DNA of 64,000 bases from assembly GCA_029204225.1 (NCBI GenBank), contig CM055108.1:6934328-6998327 (forward strand). Direction: 5' to 3'. The notes beneath the pieces were generated by a model that was not told where the DNA came from, made no database searches, and saw only the letters and a list, made by a program, of their open reading frames with translations. This DNA comes from Diphasiastrum complanatum (taxonomy: Eukaryota; Streptophyta; Lycopodiopsida; Lycopodiales; Lycopodiaceae). The position numbers and the translations under genes were made by a program. Below are positions 25,130 to 34,999 of this stretch, one piece after another. Every line of letters starts with the position of its first letter. Within the stretch, counting starts at the first letter, position 1.

Positions 25130-27104
25130 ACCACCCTAGGACATATGACAGATGGGCTAGATACAGCTTGGAGGACCTCCAGAGATGCCGCTACACTCAT
25201 TATCCGTTTCACCTCTCTAGAGAGTCGCCGAGACGCTCTGCGGTGCAGAACTAAGCTTCGTGGCACCACTATCTATATGGATGACGACCTCACATATATC
25301 CAGGTAGAGGAGAGGCGTAAGGCCTTTCAGGCAGCCCATGAGTCTGGCAGACGAGTCATTTACCGAGATGGACGAGTGCGCTTTCTTGATAGTGCACCTA
25401 GCAGATCCCAGTGCTAGGGATTTGGGATGCCCGGGGGTGGGAGCACCTCGGGGCCCCATCCACACCACCTTTGGATTGGAGTGTGGAACTGTGCTGGCAT
25501 ACACTCATCTTCTACGACATGCGACCTTGTTGATTTCAAAACAGGCAGGGATATATTATTCTTCATAGAGACACACAAGAGCCCAGAGCGAGGACTTCCT
25601 TCCTTTCCGGATACAGATGGGATTCAGTATTCCGACGAGAGACTAGATCTACTAGTGGACGTGGTTCAGGTGGGTCGCCTGCTTGTACAGGGAGGCTCTT
25701 CACTCGAGTATTGACTTCATCCGACATGACGAGCAGGCCCGCTACACATGGACTCGCATCGTGGGTCAGGATATTGGCTTGGATAGAGATCTTTTTATTG
25801 CAGCATGTTACTTTCCACCAGAGTCCTCGTCTTTTGCTGAGGGTATTGGATCTCCATATCAGGACCTCTCACCAGATATTATCAGATTTTCAGAGCGGGG
25901 GCATATTCTCCTCACAGGGGATTTTAATGCCCGGACATCTTCACGACAGACAAAGTTCTTCGACACCACTGATCAGCTGCGTGTTCGTGCCTTGGACAGT
26001 GATATGCTTGGAGTCACCAGGACCTCCGCGAATAGTTTTAAACCTACTACTTCATATGGTGAGCAATTATTGTAGTTTGGAGAGGCACATGAGCTAGCCA
26101 TTTATAATGGCTTACCCTGCTGGCCACATTCAGATAGTCACACATGCCACCCTCACAGTGGAGGACATAGTGTCGTTGACTATCTCATGGGGTCACCATC
26201 CTTTGTACCCACAGTTTCTGACTTCCACATCTTCCCCACCACCCTTTCTAATCACTCATTTCTCTACTTCCATATCGGCCACCTCCCACCCACTCACCCA
26301 TCTACACTACCCACGCTTACCCGAGCACCCACGTACACATTTGATCCCACTTACATGCCGCTATACCGACAGTCCTTAGCTGCACTTTGAAACTCCTTTC
26401 CTCATGATAGTCCAGTCGACACCCAGGCGGATTTCCTCACCACCTCTCTCCACACGGCCGCATGATTAACCCTCCCCACAAAACCCCACCCCAGAAAGAC
26501 CCGACGCACACCTCGAACACTACACCCTCCTTGGTACGATACTGAGTGCCGCTCTCTCCATCAGTCAGTAACCCACTCACGCATCCATGCCCCACATCTG
26601 CTTCGATCTTCCCGACGTTCCTACTGTCGTGCTCTCCGCCATAAGAAACGCTCCCATGATAATTCTGAAGGGAAACGTATCATTGACCTTCTTTTCAGCT
26701 CTTCTTCGGGCGCTTTTTGGCGCGAGTTCATTCCTCGTTCTCCACCACCTCTCTTGAAAGACCTCCGCATATGGACTGATTATGCTACTAGCCTGTACAC
26801 GGTTCCTACCGACTCACCTATCGCCATATCTCCACGGCCACTTGCATTCTCCTTTTTCACATCTGACATGGTACTTGCGGCCATTAAGAAGCTGAAGTCC
26901 CACAAAGCCAGAGATATCGAAGACCTTGAATCTGAGCTCCTTTCCCATGCCTCTGACTTACTCACCCCCCATTATAGCCACCCTTCTTAACTCTGCAGTT
27001 GTCTCTGGCTTCCCGTCTCCCTAGTGCACTAACATTATCCACCCCATCCATAAGAATGGTGACCTCATGATTCCGAGTAACTACCACACCATCATGATCG
27101 GACA
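25129..27104 (+). mobile_element. LINE-6, 5' half of a split LINE
   Basis: Starts after the TC tail of LINE-5 inside ORF1 (AWRTSRDAATLIIRFTSLES; LRGTTIYMDDDLTYIQVEER; stop at 25417). Endonuclease: IGVWNCAGIHSSSTTCDLVD (25455), DILFFIETHKSPERG, FIAACYFPPES and ILLTGDFNAR (25900-25930). It then runs through the linker into RT (KARDIEDLESELLSHASDLL, 26905-26960) and stops after HHHDRTW, equivalent to TIMIGH, at 27104. The missing rest of RT, in reverse orientation, starts at 40681. Confidence 0.9.
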
Positions 27105-27395
27105 TGGGCCCTTTTTATTCATATACTGGCCTTGGGCCTTATTTGGTTATATTTTTAGAACTTGGTCACATTGATTTGGAGTGGGGGTCCTCCTATTGGG
27201 AGGGCGCACTATTCTACATCCCTTTTTTGAATCCTCCATTTGATTCAGGGAGAGGGTATAAGTAGGGCAGCATTGTATTCCTTTATTCAGTTTCTGATGA
27301 TTGCTCCTCTTTAGCCTCCTTAAACATTCTCTTCCTGCTTTCTAGCTTAAGTCCTGCTTTCTGGCATAGCTTGAATCTTAGCTAGTGAATCATAT
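27105..27395 (+). repeat. Gypsy LTR fragment (AG...CT family)
   Basis: gggccctttttattc through agctagtgaatc matches the middle and end of the solo LTR at 56626-57068 and of the gypsy-2 5' LTR (gagagggtataagtagggcagcatt is shared with 43515-43565). It lacks the first 60-70 bp, which are found at 40687-40741. A TATA-like ggtataagta is at about 27254. Confidence 0.85.
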
Positions 27396-29726
27396 GTATC
27401 CATGTCAAGAAGTCAAGACTGTGCTGATGCTGTAGAAGGATGTGATGCGAACTGTAACATCAGTAAGCATTGGAGCATGTTGGCGTCGTCAATGAGTATG
27501 AGCATATGTAGTGCGTCTCTGTCTAGGCGGCTTGGTGGGACATGTAACCTCTCATGGTCGCCTGAGGCTGGGTGGTGCATCATCTCTGCATCCTTGGTAT
27601 GGGAATGTCATCGCAATCGCTGTCAGTCATGTTTGCATCAGAATGCGATCTCCTACATGAGAAGAAGGATGTAATCTGGGACTATGTGTCTGGGTAAGTA
27701 TGCTGAGCTGCATGACATAGGTCCTGTCGTAAGAGGGACATCTCACGTAGCATAAGTGCCACACCGCGGCGGTCCTCGTATGAGATAAGGGACCGCAATG
27801 TGACAAGTGTCTGATGAAAAAGGCATGATATCGCCCTCTGATCTCATAGTAAACTGGACATGTGAATAGGAAATGCTCCTCTGACTCGACCATGGCTAAT
27901 GAGCACAACTGGCAAATCTGCTCCTCTCACAAGGTGCCCTGGAAGCGTCCAGTCTCAATAGCCAACTGATGTGAAGATACTCGAAACTGGCCCAACAGAA
28001 ACCGAAGCCCGTGAGATAGTCCTGAGGTGAGGTAGTGTGGCAAAATTGGAAGTCCTATTGTGTCTAGCTCCAGAAAGTGTGTCCTGTAATAGTCGGGTTT
28101 GACCCCCAGCTGTCCCTGCCATGTCCGTCTCAGATATGCTTTATAAAGAAAGTGTGATGTACTCATGGGTGCTTGATGGAAGGTTTGTGAGAGATATGCC
28201 AAGGGTGTCCAGTAGTTGGGAGGCCTGAGAGAACCATGATAGTCGATGTCCCTGGTCATAAAGGTGTCGTGATGAAGCAAGTGCCATCTGTATGTATCTC
28301 TGCTCATCCTGTGGGTAGCACCATGATACGCTGGATATATAGGATAAGCTAGAAGATGGCGGATAGCTGTATGGGTGGAACCGCGAACTCTGTCAGTATA
28401 ATCTGGTGTGGTATGGATGGCTTAGCTCGTATCATCCGAGATAACATGAGGACCTGCAGTCGCGAAATATGGGCCCAATCCGATGATGTAAGACCCGTAC
28501 ACCATACCTCCATTGCATATAGGGCTGCAGGGGTAACACGAGTATCAAAACGCTAGCATTTACTCGGGGCATCCCATTAAACCGTCTGAAACACAAATGC
28601 TCTAACAAGACAAGGGAGGCGTGACCCTTCCCAAGTCTGGCGGAAGTTGCCTGTCACATTCCAAAGATAGGGCCTATAAAGAGTACGCCAAGGTAGGTGT
28701 AAGAAGATACAACCTCCAAGGGCTGCCTGTCGAAGATGAGTTCCTGGCGCTGCATAAAAGCTCTCAATGTGTTGAAAACCATAACTTTGGTTTTCAATAT
28801 ATTAACCCCCCATCCCTAGCTATTGCAGAAAGCATGAAGGCTGTCGAGTTGTCGCTGTAATCCCTCTTTGGTGGAAGATAAGAGAACCACGTCATCTGCA
28901 TATAAAAGTATAGCAATCAAGATACTCCCAAGTCTGCAACCTGTGCCACCACATGGTCCACATCCCTTAATGACTCTCTCAATCTCGTCGATATATAGCC
29001 AAACAGGGTTGGAGATAGAGAACAACCTTGTTTTATGCCAATAGTGCTCCAAATATGATTTGAGATGCCGATGTCACTCCTAGAACAGCCAGGGACTCTC
29101 TCATATAGTGCCATCACTGCCAAGATCGTGTCAGTAGGAAAACCGAGATCACGTAGCTGCTGGATGAGGGGTTGTGGAACATAGTCGAAAGCTTTCCTGA
29201 AGTCAACAAAACAACAATAGACCCGCTCTTTCCTGTGTCTGGCCTGCTCAATTATGGTCTGAAGAGTGAAGATATGATCTGTAGTGGACTAGTGTGCCCT
29301 GAAACCCTGGCCCAATGCATGTAATCTCCTAGACTCTGCCTTAGAACTGACTGCTGACTGGAGGATGGTGCCGTATAACTTAGCAATGATGTGCCCAACC
29401 ATAATGGTGCGATAGCTACCAGGGTCCATGGGGTCACCAGTTTTGTGAATGGGATGGATGATGTTGGTACACCAGGAGGAAGGGAAGCTGGAGACACCTG
29501 CTCGATTGAGCAAAGTGGCTAGGGTAGGTGATAGTGTGTTTGCAGCATGGATTGGAAGTTCGGATTCGAGGTCATCAATATCACGGGTTCGATGGGTTTT
29601 CAGTCTCTTAATGGCCGTCAAGACCATGTCCAAGGTGATGTTAGAATATCAATCCACACTCTAGAGAGAACTATCAAACAGGGCGGATAGCTCAGTGGTA
29701 GAGCATCCCATCCGGTATGAGGGAGG

Positions 29727-29738
29727 TGCATCAGAGCC
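29727..29738 (+). promoter_or_regulatory. TRIM primer-binding site (degenerate)
   Basis: tgcatcagagcc resembles the Met-tRNA site tggtatcagagcc with one gap and one change. It sits directly after the truncated 5' LTR. Confidence 0.55.
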
Positions 29739-29831
29739 AAGTTAGACCTAACAGTTCATGGTGTCAAAGCCATGGTTAGGTGGCCCAAGTTGTGGGGCAG
29801 GTGACAGCTAGGACCCCAACCAAGTGTGGCT

Positions 29832-29842
29832 TGAGGGGGGGG
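29832..29842 (+). promoter_or_regulatory. TRIM polypurine tract
   Basis: A G-run (gagggggggg) abutting the tgttggaat start of the 3' LTR. Confidence 0.8.
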
Positions 29843-29884
29843 TGTTGGAATATCAATCCACACGCTAGAGAGAACTTTCAAATA

Positions 29885-29963
29885 GGGCGGATAGCTCAGT
29901 GGTAAAGCATTCCATGATCCATCCGGTATGAGGGAGGTCCTGGGTTCAAACCCTAGTTTGTCC
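29885..29963 (+). other. tRNA-like module inside TRIM LTR
   Basis: 79 nt with an A box (tagctcagtgg), a B box (ggttcaaaccc), an acceptor-like pairing of gggcgga with tttgtcc (all positions pair if G-U is allowed) and a T-arm ctggg/cctag. The middle has no good anticodon stem. The A-box half is also present in the 5' LTR (29680-29727). I read it as a pol III promoter module, not a tRNA gene. Confidence 0.7.
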
Positions 29964-30353
29964 ATCCATATTATGATTTATGGATTTCTAACAGGTGAAG
30001 AAAATGAACGTAGTCGGCCGGGGAGAGATGGAGATGGGTGAGACTGTAGGTATAGTATATAAGGTAGTGGCGTATGTAGTCCAGGTATGAAGGTCAGTGA
30101 GGGTAGGAGGTGGGGTACGGGGAATGAATTCCCTCCAGAAGGCACGGAACTACAAAGGGAATTGATTAGGCTTTTTCCCTTTTGGGTTTCATACACTCGT
30201 TTCTTCCGGCGGAGGGTGTGATGCAGAGATCGACGAGCTGCAGGCAGAAGATGTGTGTTATGAAGTCTAGCTTGGGTGACTTGGAGATGAAGAAAACAAC
30301 ATTCGGCATCAAACCAGGGAGGTCGGATGGGGTGTGACGAAGTGGGTGGGCGC

Positions 30354-30798
30354 TGTTAGAAATAAATGACTATGCTAAAGTTAATCCATAGGGTACTTTG
30401 ACCCAAAAGGTCGAGATTTGTGTAACCATGGGTATTTAGTTATTTAGGCCATCTTAAGTTTGTCTTAAGTTCAGTTGGACCCATTTTGGTCATGTACTGA
30501 CTCGTGGGTCCTTAGGGGTCTAATTTTGTATAGGGGGCCTATCTTGACTTTTGGGGGTGCCCTACATTTAGTAAGTGGTTAACCTTAGGGTTTGGTGGCA
30601 TTTGGTCACATCCAGGTAGAGTACTTAGATGCTCATTGTGTATTCCATTTTTACAGTTTGGCTAAGCATTGCTCTCCATTGCTCTTGTTGTTTTCTCTAT
30701 CTCTCTCTTAGAGTTGGGCGCCCAGGCTCTTCTCTCTTGTTTTTTGTGGAGATTGATTGATAACTAGATCTTGGTGACTTGACTTTTGCGTTCCGACA
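30354..30798 (+). repeat. copia-2 5' LTR
   Basis: tgttagaaataaatgac ... cgttccgaca, 445 bp, followed by the primer site tggtatccgagc. It matches the copia-3 LTRs throughout. Confidence 0.92.
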
Positions 30799-30810
30799 TG
30801 GTATCCGAGC
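30799..30810 (+). promoter_or_regulatory. copia-2 primer-binding site
   Basis: tggtatccgagc, one mismatch to the Met-tRNA site tggtatcagagc. Confidence 0.85.
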
Positions 30811-32220
30811 TACCGGATTTGCAGCAAGCTTGTTTGTTTGCGCCCTACCAGAAGAGGACTCTGCTTTCTGTTGTGAAATTTCAGCATCTTGCTAATCTTT
30901 TCAAGTGGAGTTTGGATCAGCTTTTTTTGTCTCTGTTCAGGTTGAAGGAGGGCGGGCAATTTTTGGCACCCAATCTCAAATCTGATTTTTATGCAACCAA
31001 TTTTCAGCAAGTTTTGTTTGGAGGAGGGCGCCCAGAAATCTGCTACTGATTTTTGGTTGTGGTGTCTCCTTATCTTGTTGTTTTTGTTTTCAAGTTTGCA
31101 TTTGTGTAGGAGGGCGCCCAAAATTCAGCAAACCCTATTTAGGGTTAGGTCAACTTGTGGCTGAAACTTTGCAGATTCTCAGTAAGCAGTAGGGTGCTTT
31201 CAATAGCCCTATTGGAGTGTGTGTTGATCACACTATTTGGCTTCCTAATTGGGTTTTGGTGTAGGCTTCAATCGAAGCTAACCTAATTTTCAAGAAGCTG
31301 TTTTTTTTGTGCAGAAAGACAGCCATCTATCCATTATCTTTTGGGCACTTTGGCTGCAGATTGAAAGACATCTTGTGCTCCTACTTTCGGCTCTTTGTTT
31401 GCTGCAAATTTTTGAGTAGATTTGGTTGTGGAAAGGCTCTCTTTCCTATCTACTACAAGCTGAAATTTTGTTGGAGGTAATGGCTAAAGAATCAAAAGCT
31501 ATTGGTTCTTTGTTTAGTGAAGATCGGTTGGATGGCACAAACTACTCCTTGTGGAGTTATATGATGAAGAATCTTCTCATAGCGAAAGGGCTGTGGGATT
31601 TGTTCAATGGTGATGAGGAAAGGCCTCCGTCTTTGGCACCTCCTACACCTCGTGGATCATCATCATCAACATCATCTTCTACATCTCCGGAAGAACAAAA
31701 GAAGTGTGATAGAAGGGATGCACAAGCACATTCTATGGTTGCTCTTGCTATGAAAAGATCTATCTTACCTCATATTAGGTCTTGTAAGACATCTAAAAGT
31801 GCATGGGATACACTCTATACTATGTATAGAGTCAAGAATCCAGCAAGAGTGGTGTGCCTTAGAAATCAGCTTTCTTTGTTGATGTTGTAAAGCTACCTTT
31901 ATAAGCTTTACTTTCGGCGCCACTGGCGCCCCTGCTGCTCCCGGCGTCACCAACGCCGCTCCCGGCGCCACTGTGACCAGAATCCAGCCGGCGCACAGTT
32001 CCTATGGCTGAAAATCTTTGATCGGTTCTAGCGAAGTCCAGAGAGCTCAGATCGATGTGCAATCACCTCACACGATCTAAGCATGATTAAAGGAAGCCTA
32101 GGGATCAATAAATTCTGACCTAGCCATACTCACACGAGGAGACTGGCGAACTTTGGACCTAATAAGTTGACAAGTTTTTATAGGGTTTCTCTGGACGAGC
32201 AATGATGAGGAGACATAATG

Positions 32221-32306
32221 CTTCTTGGTTTCCAAGGGGAGGTTCAAACCTGGGACCAAAGAAACTTTGGATGCCAAGCTAACCAGTTGAGCCAACCCCG
32301 TTGGGT
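32221..32306 (-). mobile_element. 86-bp tRNA-like SINE, copy 1
   Basis: On the minus strand: ggggttggctcaactggtta (A-box region) ... ccaggtttgaacc (B box) ... ccttggaaaccaagaag. It is flanked by the perfect 15-bp duplication tgaggagacataatg (32206-32220, 32307-32321). The second copy is at 50847-50932, same length. No poly(A) tail; the 3' end is a cttgg-aaa-ccaag hairpin plus aag. Confidence 0.88.
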
Positions 32307-33285
32307 TGAGGAGACATAATGAGTACGCTAACTAGTGTTACGTGTAAAGCAGCTGATCAACGAAGGAACTATGAAAGTTGAGTCTTGCACGAGAGTCTTG
32401 GTACTTCGAACGGACGCTAAGGGACAGTTCGTATTGAAATCGGACAAGTGCAAACTTTGTGTGCATGTGTCTGATTCAAAGAGAGCTACTTGAAGCCAAG
32501 CTAGATGTACACTTCTTGTTTTGACTGTGAGGCAACTGACCAGTGATGGAATTGTGAAAGTCAAGTTTTGCGCGATGGACAAGGTGCTTCAAACAAACGC
32601 GAAGAGATAGTTCGTATGTGGATCAAACTGGTGCAACCCCTTGGCTCTCCACGAGGTCAATGGTTACATTTGGGCTGATTCAAAGACAACTACTTCAAGC
32701 TAAGTGAGAGGTGCGTTGCGGAGTACTCAATCTTTGCCTACCTTAAAGAGCCAAAAAGGAAAAGTATCAAGATCAGGTTGGGACAAGGAGAGAAATCAAG
32801 GTGCAAAAGCATCAAGGCACGGAGTGGTCCATAAAGTGGGCAATAAATGATAAATCCTTTGGCTCAAGGAGCCCTAATACCTGTGCGGAACTGATCAAAT
32901 CTAGAGCTAAGGGAGCTCAACACAAAGTGCATCAAGGACAAATCAGGAGCTCAAAGGAGTTCCAAAGTCAAAAGTCAGAAGCGACAGGGGCGAGCATTTC
33001 ATAGAAATGCCTCTGTCACCAGTTAATAAGGTTCTTGGGTTTTACGTAAGCGATATAAAATCTACGCTTTTCCAAGACAAAGTGATATTTTCAAGTTATG
33101 TAATTTTTCAGTACAAAGAGCTGAGCCTCCGAATTGTGGTGTACCAGCTACCATGTTAATAAAAAGTGGCCAGTAAATTGAGTACTGTGCCAAGTAGCTT
33201 AAATGTATAGTTATTTTAATTGGGACACATCTTTACTTTATCTGGCATCTGATGAGGACATCAAATTTTATAAAGGTGGGGTGGA

Positions 33286-34500
33286 TGTTGTAAAGCTACC
33301 TTTATAAGCTTTACTTCCGGCGCCACTGGCGCCAGCATTGTTCCCGGAGCCAGCAGCACCCTTGCTGCTCCCGGCGCCACTGACACCAAAATCCAGCCGG
33401 CACCAAGTTCCTATGGCTGAAAATCTTTGATCGGTTCTAGCGAAGTCCAGAGAGCTCAGATAGATGTGCAATCACCTCACACGATCTAGGCATCATTAAA
33501 GGAAGCCTGGGGATCAATAAATCTTAGAGATAGAAAATGACTTTCTAGAGAGAGAAAATCCTAGAGAGAGAAAACGTGCTTTACCAGCCTGGGTAGAGTA
33601 CTTGGTATGAGGGGAGGTGGCGAATCCCACCAATACTATAGGGGAGTGCGGGTTGCGACTCAGGGCGAGCTCCAACCAAGTCTCAGCCTCCCTTGCTGGA
33701 ATGTTGTCCTGGCACTCGCCTTGGCATGCCAGCGCCCCGGAGACTAGGGTCAGTCACACACTTGAAATGTAACCTTCTCAGATTTATCAATAAAGTGGGA
33801 TTTTCCTCAAACTGGCTCTGATTACCTTTTGGGTTTCAGCGTTCGGTAAAAGCGCTAGTTGTAAGGCCGCTTCAAACTTTTTAATTTGGCACATAGCTGA
33901 AGGTCGTATCCCGGGACGCCAGCGATATGCCGTCGGGACCATTCAGTCCGTGGCGCCAGCGCTATGCTGTCGGGACCATCTGGCCCAGGAACTGGTTGTC
34001 TCCATATTTGTTGCGGCTTGTGGTTTTGAGTGTTCCTTGCATGAACGTGAATGGGTTAAGCTCTTGGGGAACGAGCTCTAACCTGTCGGCTGAGTTGGAT
34101 GGCTTGCTTGGGTAGAAGTTACCTGTTTATGGTTGTCCAGTCTGGCGTGGCGCCATGTTGGATTCCAGCGCTCGTGACGAAGCTTTCAGTTGGTTAAGTT
34201 TGATGTAAGTCAGACCACTTGCTTTGAATGGATGTTACTCGTTTGTAACGAAGCTTCGAGTTGGTTAAGTTTGATGTATGTCGGGCGGCTTGCTTGGAGG
34301 GAAGTCACACACATCAAGACCCCCGATCTGGCATGGCGCCAGGTTGGATCTCAATGTTGGTTTCTGAACTTCCAGTTGGTTAAGTCTGATCGTTGTTGGC
34401 GAGTTGGCTGCTTGTATGTCAAGTGGGTTTGGACGGCAAGAGTTGACGGCTGGGAAGCTAAGTCGTGGTTCAGGGCTCCCTTTGGGATGCCTGCACTACA
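33286..34500 (+). repeat. Element X 3' LTR
   Basis: Contains palindromic ggcgccactggcgcc near the start and internal tandem repeats: cagcgatatgccgtcgggac / cagcgctatgctgtcgggac at 33921 and 33956, and gttggttaagtttgatgt at 34188 and 34261. Both repeat sets are degenerate. Confidence 0.8.
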
Positions 34501-34999
34501 GTTGAAGATGCAAGAAGGGGATTAAGTGACCGATCACTTGACGAAGATCAAGGATCTTCGTGACGAGCTTCTCAATATTGATGAGATAATTGAGGATGCT
34601 CAATTTGTTTCCATTACTCTCAGCTCATTACCTTCATCTTATCTTCCATTTGTTTCATCTTTAAGTATCTCTCTTAGGGGACAGCAACTCTCCTTTGAAG
34701 AACTTGTTGGGCTGTTTCTTCAAGAGGAGCAAACGAGACAAAACTTTGCGGGTCTCAACAAGATCAAGCTTTCTTCACGAAAGGCAGGGGCAAAGGCAAG
34801 TCAAAAGGGAAGGGGAATCGTCCTTCCAAGGATGAGCAAAAGCCCGTTGGAGGTCAAAATGTCAACACTCAAAAGAAAAAAGGGAGGTGCCATTATTGCA
34901 AAAGGTATGGGCACTTCATCAAGGATTGTAAGAAGAAGCTTGCGAAAGAGGAGAGTAAAGGAATTGATACTAGTGCTTCACTTGCTACTTTGGAGCAAG

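Larger units (their letters stand above)
29639..29993 (+). mobile_element. TRIM-type LTR element with tRNA-like LTR
   Basis: A 355-bp element inserted in LINE-7 RT. It is flanked by the perfect 5-bp duplication ggtga (29634-29638 and 29994-29998). The ends are TGTTAGAA and TTCTAACA, so TG...CA with 8-bp inverted termini. The 3' LTR is 29843-29993 (151 bp). The 5' LTR is 29639-29727, lacking its last about 60 bp, and is followed by a degenerate primer site (tgcatcagagcc against tggtatcagagcc). The internal part is about 100 bp, without coding capacity, ending in a polypurine tract (gagggggggg). Orientation is set by primer site and tract. Confidence 0.85.
27396..30353 (-). mobile_element. LINE-7, 3' part
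   Basis: Minus-strand LINE. From right: endonuclease-RT linker (30000-30350), TRIM insertion (29639-29993), RT N-terminal part (IDDLESELPIHAANTLSP, TNIIHPIHKTGDP, 29400-29620), motif A CCFVDFRKAFDYVPQ (about 29190), motif B IGIKQGCSLSPTLFG (about 29025), motif C LLYADDVVLLSSTKEG (about 28890). The C-terminal domain is at 27640-28300 (LGQFRVSSHQLAIETGRFQG; EEHFLFTCPVYYEIRGRYH). It ends in the 3' UTR at the LTR fragment. Frameshifts occur at motif B and in the C-terminal domain. Confidence 0.88.
31883..34500 (+). mobile_element. Non-autonomous LTR element X, nested in copia-2 gag
   Basis: 2618 bp flanked by the perfect 5-bp duplication gttga (31878-31882, 34501-34505). The ends are tgttgtaaag and gcactaca (TG...CA). 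The 3' LTR is 33286-34500 (1215 bp), preceded by a purine-rich aaaggtggggtgga. The 5' copy matches it only for 31883 to about 32112, so the 5' LTR is deleted or replaced after 230 bp. No retroviral domain was found inside. It contains a SINE at 32221-32306. Confidence 0.88.

Noticed and set aside
27105-27395. Independent solo gypsy LTR
   Set aside because: It has no target duplication and lacks exactly the LTR start that is found at 40687-40741, so it is better explained as part of the gypsy-2 3' LTR moved by inversion.
29885-29963. Possible tRNA gene
   Set aside because: A and B boxes and end stems exist, but no proper anticodon arm is seen. The sequence lies inside an LTR repeated at 29639 with its own retroelement borders.
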